A stretch of 64,000 bases of DNA from Blastopirellula marina (GTDB lineage Bacteria; Planctomycetota; Planctomycetia; Pirellulales; Pirellulaceae). A model generated the notes under the pieces. The model did no database searches, had not been told where the DNA came from, and saw nothing but the letters and a program-made list of their open reading frames with translations. Location: assembly GCF_002967765.1 (NCBI RefSeq), contig NZ_PUHY01000004.1, positions 589,655 to 653,654 on the forward strand, given 5' to 3'. Below are positions 43,636-52,639 of the stretch, piece by piece (position 1 is the stretch's first letter; each line of letters opens with the position of its first letter). A program made the translations under genes and the position numbers.

Positions 43636-44374
43636 GATCTAAAACCTCCATGCATAATTCCATATGAGCGCGTGCCCCGCGGCTGCGAGGTGCGTGGGTA
43701 ATAACGGATTGCCCGAAGCTAGGTGCCTCGGAAACCCAGTGGTCTCGCGGGACCACTGTATCGAACACGATGTCACCAAAGAACTCGCGAACCTCTTGTT
43801 CGACTTCGTGAGTCAGTTCAAGGGTTGGATCGTACATGGTGAGTACGATTCCGCCGAACTCGAGCTTGCCGGGCGGCCTTCGCATGACGTCGCGGATCAC
43901 ACGAATCATCTGTGTGAGACCTTCCATCGCAAAGTACTCCGCCTGAATCGGCATCAAGACTTCGGTAGAAGCAGCCAGAGCCGTCTGTGTGATCGCGCCT
44001 ACGGAAGGAGGGCAGTCGATCAACACATAGTCGAACTGATTCATCCCAGAGGCGAGGTGCCCTTGTAGGACGGTCGAGGTCGACTTCTCACCACCAGCCA
44101 ATCGCTCGACATCCTCGAAGCTGCGACTTCCAGGAACCAGGAAGAGATTCTCGGTTGCCGTTTCCAGAATCGAGTCGCCAAGCGGACGATCGGACACCAG
44201 GGGATGCCGGTCGGTCGGTTGAAGGCCGATCCCCGTGGTGGCGTTGCACTGAGGATCAAGGTCGACCAGCAGCGTGCGCATCTCGGCCATGGCCAACCCG
44301 GCGGCCAAGTTAATGGCCGTGGTGGTCTTGCCGACGCCTCCCTTTTGGTTGGCGATACATAGGATGCGAGCCAT
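43628..44374 (-). CDS. parA: Chromosome partitioning ATPase ParA (Soj)
   Basis: A deviant Walker ATPase of 248 residues that moves ParB-parS complexes. Walker A' K-G-G-V-G-K-T-T near 11-18, the L-L-V-D-L-D-P-Q switch near 36, and the D-C-P-P-S motif near 119 are all typical. It lacks the N-terminal HTH of plasmid ParA types, as expected for the chromosomal Soj form. It overlaps parB by eight bases (same operon), and two parS sites lie within 150 bases upstream. Confidence 0.97.
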   Translation of the reverse strand: MARILCIANQKGGVGKTTTAINLAAGLAMAEMRTLLVDLDPQCNATTGIGLQPTDRHPLVSDRPLGDSILETATENLFLVPGSRSFEDVERLAGGEKSTSTVLQGHLASGMNQFDYVLIDCPPSVGAITQTALAASTEVLMPIQAEYFAMEGLTQMIRVIRDVMRRPPGKLEFGGIVLTMYDPTLELTHEVEQEVREFFGDIVFDTVVPRDHWVSEAPSFGQSVITHAPRSRGARAHMELCMEVLDRD

Positions 44375-44475
44375 GGTGCCTCAGTGCGATTACGTTCGAA
44401 AATCCATTTTCGAGGGTGCGGATTTTAGCCGCGAACGTAAAAACGAGGAAACGGCATTTTGGCCTCTGAGGACCC

Positions 44476-44491
44476 TGTTTCACGTGAAACA
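44476..44491. promoter_or_regulatory. parS site 1
   Basis: TGTTTCACGTGAAACA, a perfect match to the bacterial parS consensus and a perfect palindrome, about 100 bases upstream of parA. Confidence 0.97.
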
Positions 44492-44508
44492 TTCTCTTTA
44501 ATCCAACT

Positions 44509-44524
44509 TGTTTCACGTGAAACA
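44509..44524. promoter_or_regulatory. parS site 2
   Basis: TGTTTCACGTGAAACA, identical to site 1, 33 bases away, roughly three helix turns, so both face the same side of the DNA. Confidence 0.97.
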
Positions 44525-44692
44525 CCTATTTTGACACGCTCCCCTAGCAGAACGGACATCGCGAGGGCGGTCTTCCAGCGGGATGTTGGAGTCTAGATTG
44601 GCCAAGGGGAGACCTGGCATGGGAGAAGTTGTGAGCATCGGAATAGTTCAATCGACTGCCTGGCGAGATTACTACCGCACGATAAAGAAGAG

Positions 44693-45199
44693 TCAACGTC
44701 CTTCCTGGATGCCAAGTTGCAATAGGTTAGCCAATCCACAAACCGCCGCAACGATTGCCGTCGTGATCATCAACTGATAGATGGTCAGGGTTCTTGGTAA
44801 GGGAAGCTGGTCTTCCTTGAACCCGCGAAGTTGCTGCAGCCAGATCCAGTTCTGCCAAGCCATCCAGTAGGAGCCGTATCCGAACATCATTGAGCCGAGT
44901 ACCAGAATCGTAGCCGGCGGCCAGATGAATACGAATAGTGCACTAACCGTGAATAGAAAACCGGCGACCATGGCCAGGGTGAATTGAATCGTTCCTGAAA
45001 GTGTCGCGGCAAACTTACTCGCCCCAAAGGTCGCCCAAAGCTGCACGTTGCGCAGGCCAATCAGAACACCACCACCGACGAGAGCACTTGGGGCGTGACC
45101 GTACACAACGAGAAAAGCCATGAAGGCGATACCCACCGACAAAATGCCGGAGTAGATTTGCGTTGCGACGTGCAACGATCTAGGTGGTATGTCGGCCAT
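44693..45199 (-). CDS. Four-helix membrane protein between parS sites
   Basis: A 168-residue integral membrane protein with four or five hydrophobic helices (about 13-33, 38-52, 70-112 region and 140-160). I recognise no family. It starts at the ATG at 45199 beside parS site 3 and lies between the two pairs of parS sites. It is unlikely to take part in partitioning, but the position is worth recording. Confidence 0.6.
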   Translation of the reverse strand: MADIPPRSLHVATQIYSGILSVGIAFMAFLVVYGHAPSALVGGGVLIGLRNVQLWATFGASKFAATLSGTIQFTLAMVAGFLFTVSALFVFIWPPATILVLGSMMFGYGSYWMAWQNWIWLQQLRGFKEDQLPLPRTLTIYQLMITTAIVAAVCGLANLLQLGIQEGR

Positions 45200-45216
45200 C
45201 GGGCTTCGCGTTCGAG

Positions 45217-45232
45217 TGTTTCACGTGAAACA
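45217..45232. promoter_or_regulatory. parS site 3
   Basis: TGTTTCACGTGAAACA, identical to sites 1 and 2, about 700 bases to the right, immediately upstream of the minus-strand membrane protein gene. Confidence 0.97.
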
Positions 45233-45290
45233 GGCCAGTCTACGAAACCAGAAAAGTCGATGCGAATTCTTTTTTTGGAAGAGGCAGTAT

Positions 45291-45306
45291 CGTTTCACGT
45301 GAAACA
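45291..45306. promoter_or_regulatory. parS site 4
   Basis: CGTTTCACGTGAAACA, one end base different from the other three sites, 74 bases to the right of site 3. Confidence 0.93.
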
Positions 45307-45373
45307 TGTTGGCTTGCAGTTGGGATCTTTAATTAGAATCAGCTGCGTTGTCCATCATTTATCGAAACGAGAT

Positions 45374-45889
45374 ATGCACAACGACAATCCGTTTGATTCA
45401 CCTAACGTCGAGAAATTCACGTTCAAGGAACGAGGGACCAGGAACGTCTTTTGGGGACTGACGATTTTCCTTTGCGCAAACTGCCTTCTCCTTGCGTGGT
45501 TTCTGCCAGGCGTGGCAATGGTTCTCGCCATGCTGGTCGTCTTACCGGGATTAGCAAATGGCTACATCGACTACCGCCGGCGACTTCTTGCTGGACCGGT
45601 TGATGGACTTACTCAATGGGGAACCATGGTGGTTGCCTTCCTCCAGTTGATTCCGTTTGTGCCTTTGGGCGGGCTTGTCATGTTTTTGATTGCCGAAGCG
45701 GTTGTGGCCTATGCTCGAGCAACGATGCCCGATGGAGTTTCCGCTTGGGATGTGATGGCTGGTTACCTGATGGGCTTGATCGGCGGCATTCTGACCTATG
45801 CCGCAGCTGTTCTCATCATGTTGGTTTGGAAGGTCATTGGCCTGAATAAGTCATATCGAGAACTAGCGGTTAGTCAGCCAACTACTTGA
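45374..45889 (+). CDS. Membrane protein with NPF-x-SP N-terminal motif
   Basis: A 171-residue protein starting M-H-N-D-N-P-F-D-S-P, a short motif seen at the start of many planctomycete membrane proteins. Four hydrophobic helices follow (about 28-68, 88-110 and 125-155). I recognise no family or function. The ATG at 45374 lies 68 bases right of parS site 4. The last eight bases overlap the end of the convergent DUF1015 gene. Confidence 0.7.
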   Translation: MHNDNPFDSPNVEKFTFKERGTRNVFWGLTIFLCANCLLLAWFLPGVAMVLAMLVVLPGLANGYIDYRRRLLAGPVDGLTQWGTMVVAFLQLIPFVPLGGLVMFLIAEAVVAYARATMPDGVSAWDVMAGYLMGLIGGILTYAAAVLIMLVWKVIGLNKSYRELAVSQPTT

Positions 45890-47198
45890 GAGGATTGAAC
45901 ACCAGGCCACAAACCGGCTGGGGATTCGTCAGAATATTGTCGCCGAACGGATTGCCTGTGGCCCACAACGGCTCAAGCTGATTGGGCTGGGGCGGCAGGA
46001 CGATTGCGGCCATCGAGTATTCCGGAAACTCTTCCGAGCGGATTCGCTCGATGAGCGACTCGACATCTTCCACATAGGTGCTCTGAGGTTCGGCAATTTC
46101 AAGGAGTTCGTGCATGACCAACCAACCGAGGATCGAGCTGTCCAGATACCGCCAGGCTTCGGGGAGATCAGGAGAGCATTCGTCCATATGCAAAATGCCT
46201 GCCTCGGTGAGTGAGGCAATCACCCATTGATCATCGGCTGCACAGTAGAAACCGAAGTTTCCGTTACCCATTTCGTTCAATTCGTTCCATAGCCTGGCCG
46301 CCGCCTCCGCACCTTGCTCATACGGAATTGCATCGAAGTAAACTCCCAGTTTCTCGATTAATTCTGTGCTCGCGATCTCGGGGGCGTTTCCGTACAGCGG
46401 CAATCGGGTGAGGCACTCAAGGCCTGGTTCGCTCATCTCGAAGAACGCTGTCAAAACACACTGAGCCGGGTGGTGTGATGGGAGATCTGATACTTGTTTG
46501 AGCTCGTGCCGATAAAGTTGGGCGATCGAACGAGGAGTTTCATAAGTGTAGCAAGCTGAGCAGTTGGCCATCGCTTCACGAACTTCGCCAATCGCCAAGT
46601 GATCTGTAACGGGCCACAGACGGTGGATAACTCCGAATTCGTCCTTGGCGACAAGGGGAGTCATGGTGGCAACTGCATGATTTAGAATCTGACTTACCTT
46701 CCGTTGGGAATCGGCATAAATTGCCACGGCAGGCTCAACGTTGGTGTGAGTGGCGCCGAGCATCTGCAGGTTGTTCAGGGAATTCGTTTCATCGTCCACT
46801 TGCTCGGGGGCAGAATTCCCGTCCGTGGAATATTCCGTGAGATCCTGATCCGGGAGGAGAGCCCCAGCGAGTAATCCGCGGCGGATGACGCGTTCACCAC
46901 GGAAGTCGAATTCTTGATGATAAACGTAAATCGCCGGATCCGGGTCCTTCTGCAAAACCCCTTGTCGTTGCCAGTCGGTAATGAATCGCGCTGCCCGCGT
47001 GAAGCGATTGCTCGACTCGTCGTCGCCAACTTCGGCCCGATTGGTAAGCACCCGAGCAACATTGGCGGGGTGTCGCTGATAGAGTTCATCCAGTTTCTCG
47101 GCTGAGATTTCAGCGGCAGGAGGCGAAATCACTTCGGCCAGGGAACCGATATGGCCAAGGTCGTAACGAAGTCCGTGAATGGCTCGGATTTCGGGCAT
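45882..47198 (-). CDS. DUF1015 family protein
   Basis: A 438-residue cytoplasmic protein of the DUF1015 family, whose role is unknown. It opens with P-E-I-R-A-I-H-G-L-R-Y-D with L-A-E-V-I-S-P-P near 27, and has the I-Y-V-Y-H-Q-E-F segment near 90 and the G-x-I-H-R-L-W-P-V patch near 190. The start at 47198 (M-P-E-I-R) was preferred over an upstream alternative that lacks a match. It follows the ahcY terminator and shares no operon. Confidence 0.85.
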   Translation of the reverse strand: MPEIRAIHGLRYDLGHIGSLAEVISPPAAEISAEKLDELYQRHPANVARVLTNRAEVGDDESSNRFTRAARFITDWQRQGVLQKDPDPAIYVYHQEFDFRGERVIRRGLLAGALLPDQDLTEYSTDGNSAPEQVDDETNSLNNLQMLGATHTNVEPAVAIYADSQRKVSQILNHAVATMTPLVAKDEFGVIHRLWPVTDHLAIGEVREAMANCSACYTYETPRSIAQLYRHELKQVSDLPSHHPAQCVLTAFFEMSEPGLECLTRLPLYGNAPEIASTELIEKLGVYFDAIPYEQGAEAAARLWNELNEMGNGNFGFYCAADDQWVIASLTEAGILHMDECSPDLPEAWRYLDSSILGWLVMHELLEIAEPQSTYVEDVESLIERIRSEEFPEYSMAAIVLPPQPNQLEPLWATGNPFGDNILTNPQPVCGLVFNPLK

Positions 47199-47225
47199 CT
47201 GGGGCTTTCTTCTGATCTGCAGGCA

Positions 47226-47258
47226 ATAAAAAAGGACTCGCAACGAGTGCGAGTCCTT
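47226..47258 (-). terminator. Terminator after ahcY
   Basis: AAGGACTCG pairs perfectly with CGAGTCCTT around nine bases, followed by seven U on the minus strand; 39 bases past the ahcY stop codon. Confidence 0.9.
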
Positions 47259-47297
47259 CCCATTTTATCGAATTGTTGCCCCAATAGGGCGCCGCGA

Positions 47298-48638
47298 TTA
47301 ATAGCGGTAGTGATCCGGCTTGAAAGGACCGTCGACTGGCACGCCGATGTAGTCGGCTTGCTTCTGTGACATCTTGGTCATCTTCACGCCCAGCTTGTCG
47401 AGGTGCAGGCGAGCCACTTCTTCGTCCAGGCTCTTCGGCAGAACGTGCACGCCGAGTGGGTAAGCGTCAGCATTCTTCCAAAGTTCGAGTTGGGCCAAAA
47501 CCTGGTTGGTGAACGAAGCCGACATGACGAACGACGGGTGGCCGGTGGCACAGCCCAGGTTCACGAGACGACCCTCGGCCAGGATCAGAATGGCGTGACC
47601 GTCAGCGAACGTGTAACGATCGACCGGACCACCTTCTTGCGAGCTTGGTTTGATCGATTCACGGGTGACGTCCTTTTGGCCGTTGAGCCAAGCCATATCG
47701 ATTTCGAGGTCGAAGTGACCGATGTTGCACACGATCGCGTCATTCTTCATACGCTTCATGTGTTCGCCGGTGATGATGTCGCGGTTACCAGTGGTGGTAA
47801 CGAAAATGTCAGCCCGATCGCAGGCATCTTCCATCGTGGTGACTTCGTAACCTTCCATTGCGGCTTGCAGGGCAATGATCGGGTCGATTTCGGTGATGAT
47901 CACACGAGCACCGAAGCCACGCATCGATTGGGCACAACCCTTTCCGACGTCTCCGTATCCAGCGACGACGACAATCTTGCCAGCGACCATCACGTCGGTT
48001 GCACGTTTAATACCGTCAGCCAGCGATTCGCGGCAGCCGTACAAGTTGTCGAACTTGCTCTTGGTGACGGAGTCGTTGACGTTGATCGCTGGAGTCTTCA
48101 GTTCACCCTTCTGGTGCATCTGATACAAGCGGTGGACGCCTGTGGTGGTTTCTTCGGAAAGACCCTTGATGCCGTCTAGCAGCTCTGGGAACTTGTTGTG
48201 GACCATGGCGGTCAGGTCGCCACCGTCGTCCAGGATCAAGTTCAACGGTTCGCCGCTGGGGAAGAAGATCGTCTGTTCGATGCACCAATCGAATTCTTCT
48301 TCGGTCATACCCTTCCAGGCGTAAACCGGGATACCTGCTTCTGCCATCGCAGCAGCAGCGTGATCTTGAGTGGAGAAGATGTTACAGCTGCTCCAAGTCA
48401 CCTCGGCACCCAGTTCGACTAGCGTTTCAATCAGCACAGCCGTTTGGATGGTCATGTGGAGACAGCCAGCGATGCGGGCTCCGGCCAGAGGTTTTTCGTC
48501 GCGGTACTTTTCGCGAAGGGCCATCAAGCCGGGCATTTCGACTTCAGCCAGGTTGATTTCCTGACGTCCGCGCTTCGCGAGGGAGATGTCCTTAACCTTG
48601 TACGGAAGCTTTTCGACCTGGGACACTGTGGATTCCAC
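47298..48638 (-). CDS. ahcY: Adenosylhomocysteinase
   Basis: Splits S-adenosylhomocysteine into adenosine and homocysteine, with bound NAD, and so keeps methylation going. About 446 residues: [11 protein letters not shown] near 35, [10 protein letters not shown] near 82, [10 protein letters not shown] near 229 (NAD loop), the N-I-G-H-F-D-x-E-I-D block near 312, and the C-terminal K-x-D-H-Y-R-Y that reaches into the partner subunit's NAD site. The start is not sure: GTG codons at 48638 or 48674, neither with a clear ribosome binding site. Confidence 0.97.
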   Translation of the reverse strand: MESTVSQVEKLPYKVKDISLAKRGRQEINLAEVEMPGLMALREKYRDEKPLAGARIAGCLHMTIQTAVLIETLVELGAEVTWSSCNIFSTQDHAAAAMAEAGIPVYAWKGMTEEEFDWCIEQTIFFPSGEPLNLILDDGGDLTAMVHNKFPELLDGIKGLSEETTTGVHRLYQMHQKGELKTPAINVNDSVTKSKFDNLYGCRESLADGIKRATDVMVAGKIVVVAGYGDVGKGCAQSMRGFGARVIITEIDPIIALQAAMEGYEVTTMEDACDRADIFVTTTGNRDIITGEHMKRMKNDAIVCNIGHFDLEIDMAWLNGQKDVTRESIKPSSQEGGPVDRYTFADGHAILILAEGRLVNLGCATGHPSFVMSASFTNQVLAQLELWKNADAYPLGVHVLPKSLDEEVARLHLDKLGVKMTKMSQKQADYIGVPVDGPFKPDHYRY

Positions 48639-48872
48639 CTTGTATTGGGAAGGGTGCAGAATGGACCGGAGCACGGAGTTGAATCAATTGAGACCGCGAC
48701 CGAGTCGAGGAAAACGCACAAAAATGCGCCGCAACTAACCGAATATGATACGGTGCTGGCACGCATTAGCAAACCCGGGATGAGGGGACCAGGTTAACTA
48801 GAAACTTTAGGTATCAGCCGGGAATTTAGGCCTAACCAACAAGAGTGCGGATAATCCGCCGGTATCTCGGTG

Positions 48873-49547
48873 TTAAGAGGTTTTGATCTGGGCAAATGCC
48901 CCTTGAGCGGCAGAAACAAAGGCCTCGACCTTGGCCATATCTTTGATCCCCGGCTTGCCGCTAAATTCAACCCCGCCAGCAACATCCACCGCAGATGGCC
49001 GAACGGCCTGGATTGCTTCTGCGATATTCTTGGGGTGTAGTCCGCCAGCTAGCACGAATCGAGTCACTTCGGGCACGCCCTGCCAAGTTGCTGCCAACTT
49101 CCAGTCGGTTAGTTGCCCAGTGCCACCGAAGGCACCTTGAACGGCGGCGTCCATCAGGAACGCGTGAGGCTGGAAGCTGCCGGGCGAATTCTCCCAGCGA
49201 GAAAGCGATCCACGACTAGCTACCATGATGGGAATATGGAGTTCCTCATAGATAGTCTCTGCGAACTCGCGGCTCTCGTCCCCATGAAGTTGGATCCAAT
49301 CGAAGCCGATCCGCTGGTGAGTTTGGCGAATGTCGCCCTCGGTAGCGTTTACAAATAATCCAACGATTTGTACTTCGCCTCTTACGAAGTTGGCGATCTT
49401 CTCCGCAATATCGATGTCAACGCGTCGTTTACTGCCAGGAAAGAAGTTCAAACCAATCGCGTCGGCACCGCTATGAGCAACGGCGATGGCGTTTTCGAAA
49501 TCGGTCAAACCGCAAATTTTGATGCGGAACATATCAGGCACAGGCAT
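48873..49547 (-). CDS. trpF: Phosphoribosylanthranilate isomerase
   Basis: Third step of tryptophan synthesis, rearranging phosphoribosylanthranilate. The 224-residue TIM barrel has K-I-C-G-L near 9-13 (with the catalytic Cys), G-L-N-F-F-P-G-S-K-R near 32, V-G-L-F-V-N near 62, Q-L-H-G near 86, L-A-G-G-L near 167 (with Asp later in V-D-V-A-G-G-V-E). No other trp gene lies near, so the pathway is scattered. It is separated from ahcY by about 230 bases. Confidence 0.94.
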   Translation of the reverse strand: MPVPDMFRIKICGLTDFENAIAVAHSGADAIGLNFFPGSKRRVDIDIAEKIANFVRGEVQIVGLFVNATEGDIRQTHQRIGFDWIQLHGDESREFAETIYEELHIPIMVASRGSLSRWENSPGSFQPHAFLMDAAVQGAFGGTGQLTDWKLAATWQGVPEVTRFVLAGGLHPKNIAEAIQAVRPSAVDVAGGVEFSGKPGIKDMAKVEAFVSAAQGAFAQIKTS

Positions 49548-49700
49548 GATCTACGGAGTCCGTATATTCGTTAACCGCCACACCAGGCGGAACATTCTGC
49601 TTAAGGATACCGATGCAAGGAAGATAGCGGACGAATCCAGGGAGAAGGCCTTCTTCTCTCATTCCAATATATTACAGCTTTCCGGCGGAAGGGTGACCCG

Positions 49701-51092
49701 TTGGCTTCCCCAACTCATCCCCATTACTCACCACCAGGTTCCCAGCAGGGCGGACTGGGCGTTTGGTATCGTTCGATCATCGTTGTGGTGGCGGTTGTAT
49801 TGGCCGGATTACCTTGGTGTCGGACGGGACAATCGGGCTATGTCGCGGATGGAACGGCCATCATTACATCAGATTCTGCAGAGCCGGAAGCGAACGCTCA
49901 CCTGCAACCGATGCTCGATGAGATTTTAAAGCAAACCACTGCCGACGGTGCTTTCGCCAATTATCTGGAGCAGCACCCTGAGTTGAAGCAAGAGTTGGGG
50001 GCGAAAACAAACCGCGATGCGATCGAATTGTTCCGTCGGCGTTTGGAGGTTGATCCTAACCGAGTTGGCGGCAAGGTGACGATTCAACTCCGCTTCTATG
50101 CCGCGAGTCGTCAAATCTGTACCGATGTGATGTCACGCTTTTTGGTGGAATTCCAGAATAAGTTTGATCATTGGAAACAGGATAAGACTTCAATGATCGC
50201 GTCGACCTATTCACAGGAACTGGAAGTGACGCAGGCGAAGCTCGAAAAAGTCGATGGCGAACTTCAGCGATATCAAGCCGTCACGAAAGATCCCCCGGCC
50301 CGATTACCATCGACTGCCACCGAGCGTCAGGCCTCCCCGGAATGGACCAAGTTATCAGACGACTTGCGGACTGCCAAAACGACGCTACAGCAACTGTTGA
50401 TCACGCGAACCGAGAGCCATCCGTTGGTGGTTGATCAGAAAGACAAGATTACAGCACTCGAAGCGAGTCTGGCTTCCACTCCGAAGTATCCTTCGAATGA
50501 GGATCTGATTCCAAAAACTGCTCGCGAGAATACCGGTGCCTTAGCAGCACAGCAACAATTCAAAATCGACGAGCTTCAAAAAGAGAAAAAGGAAGCTGAG
50601 TCTCGATTAACAATGCTGACGCATCGCAAACATGATGCGGATCGGGCGTTAGGATTTGTCCGCGGAATTCACATGGAGGTTCCAGGCGATCAAGTCCAAG
50701 TTGCATCGGTTGGTGGGATCTGGAAGATGGGAGCCCTCATGGTTCTTGGGGGCTGGGTGATCTTCTTCGGCTTGATTGCGTTTCAGCTTGCGTGGAGCGC
50801 CAGTCGTCCGGCACCCCTGCGATCCGTTGGCAAATTGGCATCGGCATCATCGGTTCCCGTTGTGGCAACGATGTCGCTTCCCAGTTCTTCGCCGCGGATG
50901 CCAAGCGGAAGCTCGTTGGTCGGGCCAATGTCATTCCTGATGACTCGCGCAGCGGAACTGACGGTAATCGGTATTTTGGCGATGGTATTGCTAGCAACGC
51001 GAATGCATCCCGAAATAGGGGACCTGCTGCATGACGATCCTTTGGGCGTTGTGCGGGAGTCTTTGCGCGTTCTTTTCCCGTCAAGCCAGTAG
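49701..51092 (+). CDS. Wzz-like polysaccharide chain-length protein
   Basis: A membrane protein of 463 residues with the Wzz/BY-kinase-adaptor layout: a first helix at about 24-42, a long periplasmic coiled region (about 60-340) with many Glu/Lys/Gln heptads, and a second helix at about 343-364. Unusually, a third hydrophobic segment lies near the C-terminus (about 425-442). It begins with TTG preceded by GGAAGGGTGA. It heads a run with the AAA ATPase and the BY-kinase-like protein, which matches the trio of exosortase-linked polysaccharide loci. It probably sets chain length or couples the ATPase to export. Confidence 0.78.
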   Translation: MASPTHPHYSPPGSQQGGLGVWYRSIIVVVAVVLAGLPWCRTGQSGYVADGTAIITSDSAEPEANAHLQPMLDEILKQTTADGAFANYLEQHPELKQELGAKTNRDAIELFRRRLEVDPNRVGGKVTIQLRFYAASRQICTDVMSRFLVEFQNKFDHWKQDKTSMIASTYSQELEVTQAKLEKVDGELQRYQAVTKDPPARLPSTATERQASPEWTKLSDDLRTAKTTLQQLLITRTESHPLVVDQKDKITALEASLASTPKYPSNEDLIPKTARENTGALAAQQQFKIDELQKEKKEAESRLTMLTHRKHDADRALGFVRGIHMEVPGDQVQVASVGGIWKMGALMVLGGWVIFFGLIAFQLAWSASRPAPLRSVGKLASASSVPVVATMSLPSSSPRMPSGSSLVGPMSFLMTRAAELTVIGILAMVLLATRMHPEIGDLLHDDPLGVVRESLRVLFPSSQ

Positions 51093-51220
51093 ATGCTGGA
51101 TCCCCCGCGTCAGCATGGAGAATTGCAACACGAAATGCCGATGCAAAGAAAGCCCAACGGCCTAAATTGAAACTAGCCCACCGCATGGAAGCGGATCTCA
51201 TAGCCTTCCCCGGGACACGG

Positions 51221-52630
51221 ATGACCATGTACGAAGATTTTTTTGGTTTGTCGCATCGCCCTTTTCCTAGCGTACCTTCCTTGGTTGGCTACCAGGAATC
51301 AGTCTCTCACGCGGAAGCGATGGAAACAATCTTACGCTGCGTGCGTCGCGACGAGGGAATTGCAACTTTGTTTGCCGCACCTGGTTTGGGCAAGACGACA
51401 CTGGCCATGCGTCTGCAGGAAGAGCTAGACGGTCAGTTCGAAGTGGTCCGACTCAATAGCGGACACTGCGGATCGCGCCGCGCTCTGTTGCAAGCGATCG
51501 CCTACGAACTAGGTCTGCCGCATCGCTCGTTGGAGGAAGGTGAGCTTCGGATTCAGCTCGCTGAACATGTCGAACGGTTGGACAGCCGACGTGTAATGGG
51601 AATCGTGTTGCTGGCCGACGAAGCTGACATGTTGCCCATCCGTCTGCTGGAAGAATTGCGATTGCTCACGAACTTCACTCGCAAGGATCGTTCTCAGATC
51701 TCAGTCGTGCTTCTAGGGAATCTGGCATTAGAAGAACGACTGTCGAGTCCCTACTTGGCGTCGTTCAATCAGCGAGTCGGCGCCCGTGCTTATCTGCAGC
51801 CGTTGTCCAAATCGGAGGCGACGCAGTATATCCGTCAACAAATGCAACAGGCTGGGACGAAACGGCCGGTGTTTGATGACGCGGCTGTTGAAGTCATTTT
51901 CGCTCGCAGCCAAGGTGTGCCTCGAGTGATCAACCAGTTGTGTGATCACTCGTTGCTCCTAGCTGCACTCGGCGGTTTACGAACGCTCGATGGCGAAAGC
52001 ATCGAAGAGGCCTGGGCTGATCTGCAACGACTACCTTCCCCGAAACGTCAGATCCGAACGGATGGGGCTCACAAGACCGACTCATTGATCGAGTTTGGTT
52101 CGTTGGACGACAGCTCGAATGATTCGGTGAGTGACTATCCATCGGTAGTTCGCTTTGAGGATCGTCCTGCGTCCATTGAAAATGAACTCGATGAAGAAGA
52201 GTTTGAACCGCAACTAAACGAAGAAGAACCGGAAGTCGAGCTCGTTTTCCAGAATGCCACAAACCCATTTGCTGAACCGTTTGACAAAGAAGAGATCATT
52301 ATTGATCGGTTTGCCTCGTTGGGAGATCGCCAAGTCGCTGGTATTCGGCGTGTCGTAAGTCCGAAGAACTCGGAGATCGCCGCCTTCCTGGTCGGTTCCG
52401 ACGATCACCTTGCCGAGGTCGATGTCGTCCAGCCGGAATACGCTAACTCGGACGGGCTCGTCGTTTCACGCGATTATTCGACAACTTCAACCGGTTTCTC
52501 CGATACGGATGATCGCGATATCATCGTCATTGAGACGAAGGAAGATGCACCTCAGCATCCGAAGATGCCCGCACCTCAGCGACGCACTTATCGTCAATTG
52601 TTCTCGCAGCTTCGTCGTGAGCAAGCGTAA
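51221..52630 (+). CDS. ExeA-type AAA ATPase with acidic tail
   Basis: A 469-residue protein whose first 290 residues form an AAA ATPase of the ExeA/GspA kind: M-x-M-Y-E-D-F-F-G-L-S-x-R-P-F at the start, Walker A A-A-P-G-L-G-K-T-T near 50, Walker B V-L-L-A-D-E-A-D near 136 and R-V-I-N-Q-L-C-D near 240 (sensor 2). The C-terminal 180 residues are acidic, Ser/Glu/Asp-rich and likely disordered. Unlike ExeA it lacks a membrane helix or PG-binding domain. It follows the Wzz-like gene by 128 bases. It probably powers or regulates the export step. Confidence 0.85.
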   Translation: MTMYEDFFGLSHRPFPSVPSLVGYQESVSHAEAMETILRCVRRDEGIATLFAAPGLGKTTLAMRLQEELDGQFEVVRLNSGHCGSRRALLQAIAYELGLPHRSLEEGELRIQLAEHVERLDSRRVMGIVLLADEADMLPIRLLEELRLLTNFTRKDRSQISVVLLGNLALEERLSSPYLASFNQRVGARAYLQPLSKSEATQYIRQQMQQAGTKRPVFDDAAVEVIFARSQGVPRVINQLCDHSLLLAALGGLRTLDGESIEEAWADLQRLPSPKRQIRTDGAHKTDSLIEFGSLDDSSNDSVSDYPSVVRFEDRPASIENELDEEEFEPQLNEEEPEVELVFQNATNPFAEPFDKEEIIIDRFASLGDRQVAGIRRVVSPKNSEIAAFLVGSDDHLAEVDVVQPEYANSDGLVVSRDYSTTSTGFSDTDDRDIIVIETKEDAPQHPKMPAPQRRTYRQLFSQLRREQA

Positions 52631-52639
52631 CTGGTTGTT

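Noticed and set aside
47403..48179. Plus-strand frame opposite ahcY
   Set aside because: Shadow of a conserved gene; no ribosome binding site or family pattern.
48639..48872. SAH riboswitch upstream of ahcY
   Set aside because: I looked for the known conserved core and did not see it on the minus strand; the region looks like an ordinary leader.
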